NCBI RefSeq assembly: GCF_001562255.1
Contig: NZ_CP014301.1
Span: forward strand, 1,364,001-1,428,000
Direction of reading: 5' to 3'
DNA from: Bosea sp. PAMC 26642
Lineage (GTDB): Bacteria > Pseudomonadota > Alphaproteobacteria > Rhizobiales > Beijerinckiaceae
Length of the DNA stretch: 64,000 bases
In this document: piece after piece, positions 43,244 to 52,100 of the stretch
How positions within the stretch are numbered: the stretch's first letter is position 1
Layout: each line of letters begins with the position of its first letter
Translations under genes and position numbers: made by a program
Notes under the pieces: model-generated
Told to the model about the DNA's origin: nothing
Database searches by the model: none
Seen by the model: the letters and a program-made list of their open reading frames with translations, nothing else

Positions 43244-43540
43244 ATGGTGACCGAACTCGCGCTCCTGCGCCTGGAACGGGGCGCCGGCCCCGCTTTTGAG
43301 GCCGCCTTCGCCCGCGTCGCTTCACTGCTTATGGGTGCCGACGGCTACGTGCGGCACCGCCTCGTTCCCAGTCTCGACGATGCTGAGCTTTACCTGCTCC
43401 AGGTCGAGTGGCGGGATCTGGCCGCTCACACCCTGGCCTTCGAACCGAGTGACGCGCATGCGCGCTTCATCGCGGCGCTCGAACCGATGTTCGCCGGCGA
43501 GCCAGTCGTCGTGCACGTCCCGACCGACGAGCGGTCGTGA
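43244..43540 (+). CDS. antibiotic biosynthesis monooxygenase (ABM) family protein
   Basis: A 98-residue single-domain dimeric ferredoxin-like protein. The pattern FEAAFARVASLLMGADGYVR, then LYLLQVEWRDLAAHTLAFEP, is that of ABM proteins, which include quinol monooxygenases such as YgiN. GGAG lies before the ATG. It is the last gene of the apparent four-gene quinone-related run starting at 40835. Confidence 0.85.
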   Translation: MVTELALLRLERGAGPAFEAAFARVASLLMGADGYVRHRLVPSLDDAELYLLQVEWRDLAAHTLAFEPSDAHARFIAALEPMFAGEPVVVHVPTDERS

Positions 43541-43558
43541 CGCCTCTATCATTCTCTG

Positions 43559-43987
43559 ATGTCTGGTGCGCAGGATAAGCCTCACGACTTTGCGACATTT
43601 GTGCTGATCAGCACTGCCCAGGTCGCGACGCCTGGCCCGTCGACGGTCTTCCCGGTCAATAACGCGATCACTTACGGTCCGCGGCGTGCCATCGTGGCGT
43701 TGAGCGGCGATCTTGCGGCCATCATCATTCTGGCGTCGCTGTCGGCGGTCGGCGTCGGCGCGCTGCTTGCGGCCAACGCTGTGCTCTTCACTGCCTTTCG
43801 TCTTGCGGGGCCATCTATCTCTTATGGCTCGGCGTTCGCCATCTTCGTTCGCTCGACACCGCCGCAGGCGGTGACAGCCGCGAAGTTGCCATGGCCCCCG
43901 ACGCTGAAATCTCCCGGGTGTGTCACTACCTTGTCGTTTGATCGAAAGGATGCTGCGCGATGTTCAAGGGTTCCGACCTCCTCGTAA
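43559..43987 (+). pseudogene. LysE-family exporter, truncated
   Basis: The first 90 residues match the N-terminal half of LysE/RhtB amino-acid exporters (FVLISTAQVATPGPSTVFPV, YGPRRAIVALSGDLAAII, then two hydrophobic helices). After AFRLAGPSI the sequence becomes proline- and serine-rich without membrane helices and runs 28 bp into the start of the ThDP-enzyme gene. About half the protein, helices 4-6, is lost. Confidence 0.7.
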
Positions 43988-45615
43988 AGGCGCTGGAGAA
44001 TGAAGGCGTCGATCGCATTTTCGGCGTTCCCGGCGAGGAGAATCTCGACGTGCTGGAATCGCTTCGCACGTCGAGCATCAAGCTGATCCTGACCCGGCAC
44101 GAGCAGGCAGCCGCTTTCATGGCGGCGACCCATGGCCGGCTGACGGGCAGGCCCGGGGTCTGCATCGCGACGTTGGGGCCGGGAGCGCTCAACTTCTCGA
44201 CGGGGGCTGCCTATGCGCATCTTGGCGCCATGCCGATGATCATGATCACCGGGCAGAAGGCGATCATGACCGCCAAGCAGGCGCGCTTCCAGATCGTCGA
44301 TGTCGTCGCCTCGATGAAGCCGCTGACCAAGATGACGCGCCAGATCGTCAGCGGCGCCAGCATCCCGGCCATGGTCCGCGACGCCTTCCGCGTCGCGATG
44401 GAGGAGCGGCCGGGTCCGGTCCATCTCGAACTGCCCGAGGATGTGGCGGCCGAAGAGGTGGATGACGCCTTCGTCATCCCTGTCCATGCGCTGGAGCGGC
44501 CGGTCGCCCCGGCCTCGGTGCTCGACCGGGCTGCGCAGATGATCCTGGCCGCTAAACGCCCGTTGGTGATGGTCGGCGCCGCCGGGAACCGGCCCCGGCT
44601 GGTCGAGGAACTCTCGTCCTTCGTGCGGCGCACGCGGCTGCCCTTCTTCAACACGCAGATGGGCAAGGGCGCCGTCACCGGCGGTTCGAACCTCTATATG
44701 GGCACCGCCGCCCTGTCCGAGCGCGACTACGTCCACCAGGCCGTGGCGCATGCCGACCTGATCATTGCCATCGGCCACGACACGATCGAGAAACCGCCTT
44801 TCCTGATGACGAACGCCGGCGGCTGCAACGTCATCCATATCGGCTACCAGTCGGCCAGCGTCGAACAGGTCTATCACCCCGATGCCGAGGTGATCGGCGA
44901 TATCGGCGCGACCGTGACGGGGCTTTCCGACAGGCTCGCAGGCAAGATCGAGCCCGATGCCTCGATGCTGGACCTACGCCAGGCGGTTCTTGCCAAGATC
45001 AACGAGCGCGCGGAGGAGGACCGCTTCCCGATCACGCCGCAGCGCATCGTCCACGATGTCCGTGCCGTCATGCCGGAGGACGGCATCGTCTGCCTCGACA
45101 ACGGCATGTACAAGATCTGGTTCGCCCGGAACTACCGGACCCATGTCGCCAACACGCTGCTGCTCGACAACGCGTTGGCGACGATGGGCGCAGGCCTCCC
45201 CTCGGCGATGATGGCAGCGATGCTCCATCCTGAGCGCCGCGTCATGGCCGTGTGCGGCGATGGCGGGTTCATGATGAACTCGCAGGAGATGGAGACCGCG
45301 GTGCGGCTCGGCCTCAATCTCGTCGTCGTCATCCTCAACGACAACGCCTATGGCATGATCCGCTGGAAGCAGTCGGTCGACAACTTTCCCGATTTCGGCA
45401 TGACCTTCGGCAACCCGGATTTCGTCCGTTACGCGCAGTCCTATGGCGCCAAAGGCTCGCGCGTGACGGCTGCCGACGAGCTTGTCCCCACGCTGGAGGC
45501 GGCCTTCGCGGGAGGCGGCGTCCATCTCGTCGAGATTCCCATCGATTATTCGGAGAATACCCGCGTGCTCGTCGAGGAGCTGCGCAACCGCACCCCCGAC
45601 ATCCAGCTCGCCTGA
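43960..45615 (+). CDS. acetolactate synthase-like ThDP-dependent enzyme
   Basis: A 551-residue ThDP enzyme of the acetolactate synthase/acetohydroxyacid synthase type. Domains: Pyr, residues 1-165, with the catalytic Glu in TRHEQAAAFMA; central, 185-320; PP, 370-530, with the ThDP motif GDGGFMMNSQEMETA ending in NDNAYGM. The first step condenses or decarboxylates a 2-oxo acid. There is no small regulatory subunit nearby, so a catabolic AlsS-like or other carboligase role is more likely than branched-chain biosynthesis. It is followed 11 bp later by an aldehyde dehydrogenase gene with a clear ribosome-binding site. Confidence 0.88.
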   Translation: MFKGSDLLVKALENEGVDRIFGVPGEENLDVLESLRTSSIKLILTRHEQAAAFMAATHGRLTGRPGVCIATLGPGALNFSTGAAYAHLGAMPMIMITGQKAIMTAKQARFQIVDVVASMKPLTKMTRQIVSGASIPAMVRDAFRVAMEERPGPVHLELPEDVAAEEVDDAFVIPVHALERPVAPASVLDRAAQMILAAKRPLVMVGAAGNRPRLVEELSSFVRRTRLPFFNTQMGKGAVTGGSNLYMGTAALSERDYVHQAVAHADLIIAIGHDTIEKPPFLMTNAGGCNVIHIGYQSASVEQVYHPDAEVIGDIGATVTGLSDRLAGKIEPDASMLDLRQAVLAKINERAEEDRFPITPQRIVHDVRAVMPEDGIVCLDNGMYKIWFARNYRTHVANTLLLDNALATMGAGLPSAMMAAMLHPERRVMAVCGDGGFMMNSQEMETAVRLGLNLVVVILNDNAYGMIRWKQSVDNFPDFGMTFGNPDFVRYAQSYGAKGSRVTAADELVPTLEAAFAGGGVHLVEIPIDYSENTRVLVEELRNRTPDIQLA

Positions 45616-45626
45616 GGAGATATCCG

Positions 45627-47009
45627 ATGCTGCAGGTCGTCCAGGCCTTCGACCGCGCCCCGATCGCCGAGATCGCGACCGATGACGCGGCCGCTCTCGA
45701 AGCCAAGCTCGCAGCCGCGCAGCGGGTTTTCCGCGACCGCGACGGCTGGCTCAAGCCACATCAGCGCATGGCGATCCTGCGCCGGCTCGCCGGCCTGGTG
45801 GAGGGCAAGCGCGACCATCTCGCCCTGCAGATCGCGCGCGAGGGCGGCAAGCCGCTGCCCGACGCCATCGTCGAGGTGACGCGCGCGATCGACGGCATCC
45901 ACAACGCCGCCGACGAATTGCGTAACCTTGCCGGCCGCGAGATCCCGATGGGGCTGTCCCCGGCCGCCACCGACCGCTGGGCCTTCACCACCAGGGAACC
46001 GATCGGCATCGTCGCGGCGATCTCGGCCTTCAACCATCCGTTGAACCTGATCGTGCATCAGGTCGCGCCCGCGATCGCGGTCGGCTGTCCCGTTATCGTC
46101 AAGCCGGCCGGCACGACCCCGCTCTCCTGCCTCGATTTCGTGGCGCTCGTGCATGAGGCGGGGCTGCCGGAAGACTGGTGCCAGAGTTTCATTCCCGAGA
46201 CGACCGAACTTGCCGAGAAGCTGGCCACCGATGCGCGCATTGCCTTCCTGAGCTTCATCGGCTCGGCCAAGGTCGGCTGGTCGCTGCATTCAAAACTGGC
46301 GCATGGCGCGCGCTCGGCGCTCGAACATGGCGGAGCCGCGCCCGCGATCGTCGATCGCAGCGCCGATCTCGACGCCATCATCGGCCCCATCGTCAAGGGC
46401 GGCTATTATCATGCCGGCCAGGTCTGCGTGTCGACGCAGCGCATCTATGTCCATCAGGACATCGCCGATGCGTTCACCCAGCGTCTGGTCGCGGGGGTGA
46501 AGGCGCTGCGGGTCGGCGACCCCGTCCTGAAGGACACCGAGGTCGGCCCGCTGATCCTGCCGAAGGAGGCCGACCGCATCGCATCATGGGTCGATGAGGC
46601 CGTGCAGGCGGGCGCGGATTTGGCGACCGGCGGCGGGCGCCTGTCGGAGACGACGCTGGAGCCGACGGTGCTCCTGGCGCCCCCCGCCGACGCCAAGGTG
46701 TCGCAGCTCGAGATCTTCGGGCCCGTGGTCTGCGTCTACCCCTATGCGAAGCTCGATGACGCCATCGCGCAGGCGAACGCGCTGCCGGTCGCCTTCCAGG
46801 CCAGCATCTTCGCGCAGGACATCGGCATCGCCATGCGCGCCGCCAACCGGCTCGATGCCTCCGCCGTGATGATCAACGATCCGACGACCTTTCGGACGGA
46901 CTGGATGCCCTTCGCCGGACGGCGGGAGTCGGGATACGGCACCGGCGGCATCCCCTTCACCATGCGCGACATGACGCAGGAGAAGATGGTCATGTTGCGG
47001 AAATCATAG
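45627..47009 (+). CDS. aldehyde dehydrogenase family protein
   Basis: A 460-residue aldehyde dehydrogenase. It has EPIGIVAAISAFNHPLNLIVH, the general base Glu in LEHGGAAPAIV, catalytic Cys in GQVCVSTQRIYVH and IFGPVVCVYPYAK. His replaces the usual Leu after the Glu (EHGG not ELGG). The start at 45627 has GAGGAG upstream. Tight linkage to the ThDP enzyme suggests it oxidises the aldehyde made by, or used by, that enzyme. Confidence 0.9.
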   Translation: MLQVVQAFDRAPIAEIATDDAAALEAKLAAAQRVFRDRDGWLKPHQRMAILRRLAGLVEGKRDHLALQIAREGGKPLPDAIVEVTRAIDGIHNAADELRNLAGREIPMGLSPAATDRWAFTTREPIGIVAAISAFNHPLNLIVHQVAPAIAVGCPVIVKPAGTTPLSCLDFVALVHEAGLPEDWCQSFIPETTELAEKLATDARIAFLSFIGSAKVGWSLHSKLAHGARSALEHGGAAPAIVDRSADLDAIIGPIVKGGYYHAGQVCVSTQRIYVHQDIADAFTQRLVAGVKALRVGDPVLKDTEVGPLILPKEADRIASWVDEAVQAGADLATGGGRLSETTLEPTVLLAPPADAKVSQLEIFGPVVCVYPYAKLDDAIAQANALPVAFQASIFAQDIGIAMRAANRLDASAVMINDPTTFRTDWMPFAGRRESGYGTGGIPFTMRDMTQEKMVMLRKS

Positions 47010-47108
47010 AGTTGAAAAATACGCCAAACGAGGCATCCAGATCAGCCGGGTATCGAAACGCCTCAGCTCATCGGTCGTCGCCAAGCCATCCCGTTCAGGG
47101 ACTCAGAT

Positions 47109-47459
47109 CTAAGCTTCCGCCTCGCGCCAGTGTGGAAACGTGACATACGCCGTGACTGCCTCCTGTTCGTAGGCACGGATCGTTACCCGCTCGCCTTTGG
47201 GCATATAGGCCATCTCGCCCGGGCCAATCTCAAAAGTATCAGAAGCACTCGAAACCGACAGCCGCCCCGTTAGCACGATCATGATATCGTCGACCGCCAT
47301 GACCTGCTCAAGAATGGAATTTGCGCCCCAACGGCCGTAGCCGACCGTGACCGGCCCGCCATGACGTTCATCGACGAGGTTACCTGCGAAGATCTCGCCC
47401 CTCTCGCCGGGTGTGGCTTCCATCTCCGCCTCGCCGAAAGTGAGTTTTCTCAGTTTCAT
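47109..47459 (-). CDS. cupin-domain protein, EutQ-like
   Basis: A 116-residue single cupin. The core is seen in ILEQVMAVDDIMIVLTGRLS, and the second motif in FEIGPGEMAYMPKGERVTI. It resembles the EutQ-type cupins of ethanolamine utilisation in layout, but the metal-binding histidines are largely absent, so enzymatic activity is uncertain. It lies downstream of the LysR gene on the minus strand and converges with the aldehyde dehydrogenase. Confidence 0.75.
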   Translation of the reverse strand: MKLRKLTFGEAEMEATPGERGEIFAGNLVDERHGGPVTVGYGRWGANSILEQVMAVDDIMIVLTGRLSVSSASDTFEIGPGEMAYMPKGERVTIRAYEQEAVTAYVTFPHWREAEA

Positions 47460-47668
47460 TGAAGTCTCCTAGGTTGCGTTTTCTAGCCAATGCGGCGCTT
47501 GATCTGCGACTTGAACGGTCAGGAGCAGACGGATGTTCCTGGAGGGAGCGACCCCGGCCGTCTCGCTATGGTGGGGAAAGCGGACCGCTCGCACCCTTTG
47601 GATTGGCCCCGTGGAGTTTCCACTACACGGATTTGCTGCGAGATCGCTGCGCTCGATCGGAAGCCGCA

Positions 47669-48565
47669 CTATTCTAATCGCCTCGCCTTCACGACATCGA
47701 GAAAGGCACGCAGCGGCGGCGGAACAGCCCGATGTCCGGCGTAATAGATCCCGATTTTCTCGGAGGCCGGCGTCCAGGCCAATAGAATTCGGCGCAGTCG
47801 GCCATCCTGCAGGGCTGGGTCCGCTGCCGGACTTGCGACATAGGCGATGCCAAGCCCGTTGATTGAGGCATCAACCATCAATTCCTCGTCGTCGAGGATA
47901 AGGGAGCTGTTCAGGTCAAGCGTCAGTGTTTGTCCGGCCCGCTCGAACTCCCAGCGGTAGAGCTTGCCGCTGGGTAGGCGATGACCGATGCAGCGATGTC
48001 GTTTCAGGTCATCGGGCGTGGCCGGCTCGCCGAAGCACTCGAGATAGGCAGGCGACGCGACGCAGATGAAGCTGACCGCGCTGGCGAAGGGCAGGGCGAT
48101 CATGTCCTTGGGAATGGAATCGACCAAGCGCACGCCGGCATCGAACCCTGCCGCCACGATGTCGATCAGCTTGCCTTCAACGACCAGGTCGACGACCACA
48201 TCAGGATAGCGCTCGGACATCGCCGGCAGGGTGTCGCGGACAAGGAGCGTCGCCGCCAGCCGCGGCGCGTTGATCCTGACGGTTCCGCTAATGTTGCCGC
48301 TGAAAGACTGTACGGCGTCGAGCGCCTCGTCCAGACCCGCAATAACCGGCTGAAGACGACCGAGCAGTTCGAAACCGGCTTCCGTCGGCGCGACGCTGCG
48401 CGTCGTGCGGTTAAGCAGGCGCACGCCCAGGCGTTCCTCCAGCGCGCGCATCGCATGGCTCAAGGTGGATGGGGCGGTGCCGAGATCGTCTGCCGCACGC
48501 CGAAAACTGCGACGGGTCGCGACGGTCACAAAAGCGTTCAGATCGTGGAGCGAGGGGCGGATCAT
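47669..48565 (-). CDS. LysR-family transcriptional regulator
   Basis: A 298-residue LysR: SLHDLNAFVTVATRRSFRRA and LGTAPSTLSHAMRALEERLG form the helix-turn-helix, followed by NRTTRSVAPTEAG and the substrate-binding domain with VRLVDSIPKDMIALPF, a pattern of the AaeR/DmlR-like group. The ATG at 48565 was chosen over 48601. It is divergent from the RidA-type gene at 48697 and may control it and the cupin gene. Confidence 0.92.
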   Translation of the reverse strand: MIRPSLHDLNAFVTVATRRSFRRAADDLGTAPSTLSHAMRALEERLGVRLLNRTTRSVAPTEAGFELLGRLQPVIAGLDEALDAVQSFSGNISGTVRINAPRLAATLLVRDTLPAMSERYPDVVVDLVVEGKLIDIVAAGFDAGVRLVDSIPKDMIALPFASAVSFICVASPAYLECFGEPATPDDLKRHRCIGHRLPSGKLYRWEFERAGQTLTLDLNSSLILDDEELMVDASINGLGIAYVASPAADPALQDGRLRRILLAWTPASEKIGIYYAGHRAVPPPLRAFLDVVKARRLE

Positions 48566-48696
48566 TGCTGGTGATTTTGCACCAGCTCGTGCCGAATTCA
48601 ACGGCTAATCGGATCAATCATCACCCGCTATCTCATGTCGGCGAGAGCGAAGCTTGCGGATCAGCCGCCTGCTCCCTGTTCGTGAAAGGAACCGCC

Positions 48697-49104
48697 ATGA
48701 CCAAACGCGACGCCATTTTCCCCGCGGGCCGGCACGCGCTCTACGATGTCCATCAGTATTCTGCCGCGATCCGCTCGGGCGATCTGCTCTTTGTCTCCGG
48801 GCAAGTGGGCAGCCGCGAGGACGGAACGCCCGAACCCGTTTACGAGGATCAGGTTCGGCGCGCCTTCGCAAATCTGCGCGATGTGCTGGCCGCCGCAGGA
48901 GCGACTTTCGACGACGTGATCGACGTCATCACCTTCCACACGGATCCGCAGACGCAGTTCGAGAGGATGCTCGCCATTCGAGCCGAGGAAATCGGTGAGC
49001 CGCCCTATCCGACCTGGACGGCCGTCGGCGTGACCTGGCTCTCGGGGTTCGACTTCGAGATAAAGGTGATCGCCCGGATCCCCGATAAGTCATCGACCGA
49101 ATGA
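48697..49104 (+). CDS. RidA/YjgF-family protein
   Basis: A 135-residue RidA-type protein: YSAAIRSGDLLFVSGQVGSR, then QVRRAFANLRDVLAAAGATF, DVITFHTD, and the end WLSGFDFEIKVIARIP. The family deaminates reactive enamine/imine intermediates or acts on related small molecules; this subgroup is seen in catabolic operons. AAAGGA lies 7 bp before the ATG. It is divergent from LysR and converges with TetR. Confidence 0.88.
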   Translation: MTKRDAIFPAGRHALYDVHQYSAAIRSGDLLFVSGQVGSREDGTPEPVYEDQVRRAFANLRDVLAAAGATFDDVIDVITFHTDPQTQFERMLAIRAEEIGEPPYPTWTAVGVTWLSGFDFEIKVIARIPDKSSTE

Positions 49105-49216
49105 AGCATCACGGACTGCGCGTATGACGCGCAGACAAGGCGCAGTGTGCTGGTTGGCTTCAGCACAGGGGCCCGGGCGTTCCCCAGCGCCTGGGATCGT
49201 CGATGCGCCGGCCGGC

Positions 49217-49870
49217 TCACTCTCGCCCGCCCTGGTCGTCCGGCCAAATCCGTGGCGTGACCGGGTCGCAGAAGGGCAGGGTGCTGGCTTGGCGGATGGC
49301 CTGAGCCAGATGTGCGTTCACCTTCGCGGTCGTCGTCTTCAGCCCATGCTTGACCGCCGCCAGGCTGACGGTCTCGTCGACGATCCTGATCGCGGCCGTC
49401 ACGGTCGCTGCGCACAGGCGTACCTCGAACTCACCCCGGGGACGATCGAGGCGCTCGGCGATGATCTTGATCAGGTGCTCTTCGCTGATCTGACAGGACA
49501 TCAGCCAGGCGCTTCGCAGAGCCGGTTCCTCCGGTAACTTGGCAAGGAGCCTGACCACGAGGATGTCGTCGGCGGTGTCTTCATCCGCCTGCCTGTCGGG
49601 CCCAAGATGCGCGGCGAACAGATCCTCGATCGAGATCTCCCGGGGCCATCGCCGCAGGATGGCGGCGAATCTAAGCGACGACTGCGCGAACAGCGGCTCG
49701 ACGGCGCTCTCCTTGGATCGGAAATGCCGCCAGAGCGTACGCGTCGCGATGCCGGCCGCAGCGGCGATCTCATCGCCGCTGGCGTTGGCTACTCCGCGTT
49801 CCAGGAACAGCCGGGCCGCGTGTCTGGACAGCTCCAGGCGGGTGTTCTCTCGGGTGAGGCTCCTGCTCAT
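49217..49870 (-). CDS. TetR-family transcriptional regulator
   Basis: A 217-residue TetR: TRLELSRHAARLFLERGVAN and ATRTLWRHFRSKESAVEPL form the helix-turn-helix region, followed by a helical ligand domain. The ATG at 49870 was chosen over a TTG at 49906. It is divergent from the prolyl oligopeptidase gene at 50008, with a 137-bp gap that contains the imperfect pair ATATCAAGCCATAT (49923-49936). It may regulate the peptidase operon. Confidence 0.88.
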   Translation of the reverse strand: MSRSLTRENTRLELSRHAARLFLERGVANASGDEIAAAAGIATRTLWRHFRSKESAVEPLFAQSSLRFAAILRRWPREISIEDLFAAHLGPDRQADEDTADDILVVRLLAKLPEEPALRSAWLMSCQISEEHLIKIIAERLDRPRGEFEVRLCAATVTAAIRIVDETVSLAAVKHGLKTTTAKVNAHLAQAIRQASTLPFCDPVTPRIWPDDQGGRE

Positions 49871-50007
49871 GGTCCTGTTATCTGATCGCAAACACACATC
49901 ATTCAAGCCGCCCTATTGAAGACATATCAAGCCATATTATCTGTCACTAAATGACATGCGGGCCTGCCGCAGCAGATGCCCGGCAGGATCAAGAGAGGCT
50001 ATTGCAG

Positions 50008-52086
50008 ATGAACATCGACCGGGCACCGACCCCTATGGACTATCCGCACACGCGTCGCGTTGATGTGACCGAGAGCCAGTTCGGGCACAAGGTTGCGGAC
50101 CCGTACCGCTGGCTGGAGAACGATGTGCGCCGCGACGGCGAGGTCGCCGGATGGGTCAAGGAGCAGGATGCCCTGGCGCGGGGCTATCTCGATAGCCTGC
50201 CCGCGCAAGGCATGTTCCGCCTCCAGATCAAAGAGCTGTTCGACTTCGAGCAGTCCAGCGTCCCCCAGAAGCGTGGCGATCGCTACTTCCACACGCTGCG
50301 GCAAGGACTGCAGCAGCAGGCGTCGCTCCATGTGAGGGTGGGGGTCGAGGGGCCTGACCGGCTTCTGCTCGACCCGAACGGCTGGTCGCAGGATGGTGCC
50401 GATGCGATGGCCGAATGGAACGCGTCGTATGACGGCTCGCATGTCGTCTACGGCGTTCAGCGCGGCGGCGCCGACTGGCGCGAGATCAGGGTGCTCGACG
50501 TCGCCACGGGCAAGACCCTCGACGACCTCGTCGAATGGGCTCGCTTCGGCGCCGTCTCCTGGGCCAAGGACGGGACGGGCTTCTTCTATTCGCGCTATCC
50601 TGAGCCTGAACCGGGAACGGCCTCGCAGGCCGCCGTCGCCAATCATGCGGTGTATTTCCATCGGCTGGGCACCTGCCAAGCCGAGGACAGGATCGTCCAT
50701 GCCACACCGGACCGTCCCGATCTGCTGCACATCGCCAGCGTAACCGAGGACGGGCGCTACCTCGTCATCGTGTCGACACCCGGCTCCTCGATGACGATGC
50801 TGAGCGCGGTCGATCTGACGGCGGCAGAGTGGGCGGTCCGAACCGTAGCCGGGGCGGATTTCGCCGCCGAATGGACAGCCATCGGCAATGACGGGCAAAC
50901 CCTGTTCGTCTTAACGAGCCTGGACGCGCCGCGCCGCAGGATCGTCACGATCGATCTCGCGCAGACCGATCCGAAGCCGCTCGATCTTGTCGACGAGAAC
51001 GAGGCGGTCCTTCAGTATGCCTGGCTCGTCGGCGGCCGTCTCGTGACAAGCTATCTGGTCGACGCCAGCACCGAACTTCGCCGTCATGCGCTCGACGGGA
51101 CGCCGGAGGGCAAGATCGAACTTCCCGGCATCGGCAGCGCCGGCATCCGCGGCACGTTTGCCGACGATGAGGCGTTCATCGCCTTTACCAGCTTCAACGC
51201 GCCCCTGACGGTCTATCGCTACGAGGTGGAGGCCGGGACCCAGACTGTATGGGCCCAGCCCAGGCTCGGCTTCGACCTCAGCGAGATCGTGGTCGAACAG
51301 CGCTTTTATGCTTCGAAGGATCGCGCCTCGATCCCGATGTTCGTCATCCGTCGCAAGGGCGTGCAGGCGCCGGCCCCGACGCTGCTCTACGGCTATGGAG
51401 GCTTTGGCATCAGCATGACGCCCTATTACGATCCAGCGAAGCTGGCCTGGGTCACGCAGGGCGGCACGCTGGCGATCGCCAATATCCGCGGCGGCGGCGA
51501 ATACGGCCGCGCCTGGCACGAAGCCGGCCGCCTGTCGAACAAGCAGAACTCCTATCACGACTTCATCGCAGCCGCGGAGTTTTTGCGCGACGCAGGCATC
51601 GCCAAGCCGGACGGCATCGCGATCCAGGGCGAATCCAATGGCGGGCTGCTCGTCGGCGCGGTGACGAACCAGAGGCCCGACCTGTTCGCCGCTGCCCTGC
51701 CGGGCGTTGGGGTCATGGATCTGCTGCGCTTTCACCACTTCACCGGCGGCGGCTTCTGGACCTATGATTTCGGCGACCCGCGCGAGGAGGCGGCGTTCGA
51801 CAACCTCATGGCGTTGTCGCCCTACCACAACGTCGATGCGGGGAAATCCTACCCTGCTATCCTCGTCACGACCGCCGATTCCGACGACCGCGTCGTGCCC
51901 GCGCACAGCTTCAAATACACCGCCGCAATCCAAGCTGCCGGCATTGGCACCAAGCCGCGCCTGCTACGTGTCGAGACCCGCGCTGGCCACGGCGCCGGCA
52001 AGCCGCTGGACAAGATTATCGCCGAGGCCGCCGACATGTGGGCCTTCGCCGCCCGCTGGACGGGGCTCCAGACCCAAAAGCCCTGA
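50008..52086 (+). CDS. prolyl oligopeptidase family serine peptidase
   Basis: A 692-residue protein of family S9A. Residues 1-80 are an N-terminal cap with DYPHTRRVDVTESQFGHKVA DPYRWLEN-like sequence. Residues about 80-410 form the seven-bladed propeller. The peptidase domain has YGYGGFGISMTPYY, catalytic Ser in IQGESNGGLLVGA, Asp in TADSDDRVVPAHS and His in RAGHGAGKP. It has no signal peptide and is probably cytoplasmic. It cleaves short peptides after proline. The ATG at 50008 has AAGAGAGG upstream. A methionine aminopeptidase gene follows 14 bp later. Confidence 0.92.
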   Translation: MNIDRAPTPMDYPHTRRVDVTESQFGHKVADPYRWLENDVRRDGEVAGWVKEQDALARGYLDSLPAQGMFRLQIKELFDFEQSSVPQKRGDRYFHTLRQGLQQQASLHVRVGVEGPDRLLLDPNGWSQDGADAMAEWNASYDGSHVVYGVQRGGADWREIRVLDVATGKTLDDLVEWARFGAVSWAKDGTGFFYSRYPEPEPGTASQAAVANHAVYFHRLGTCQAEDRIVHATPDRPDLLHIASVTEDGRYLVIVSTPGSSMTMLSAVDLTAAEWAVRTVAGADFAAEWTAIGNDGQTLFVLTSLDAPRRRIVTIDLAQTDPKPLDLVDENEAVLQYAWLVGGRLVTSYLVDASTELRRHALDGTPEGKIELPGIGSAGIRGTFADDEAFIAFTSFNAPLTVYRYEVEAGTQTVWAQPRLGFDLSEIVVEQRFYASKDRASIPMFVIRRKGVQAPAPTLLYGYGGFGISMTPYYDPAKLAWVTQGGTLAIANIRGGGEYGRAWHEAGRLSNKQNSYHDFIAAAEFLRDAGIAKPDGIAIQGESNGGLLVGAVTNQRPDLFAAALPGVGVMDLLRFHHFTGGGFWTYDFGDPREEAAFDNLMALSPYHNVDAGKSYPAILVTTADSDDRVVPAHSFKYTAAIQAAGIGTKPRLLRVETRAGHGAGKPLDKIIAEAADMWAFAARWTGLQTQKP

Positions 52087-52100
52087 CGACAAGGAACGCG

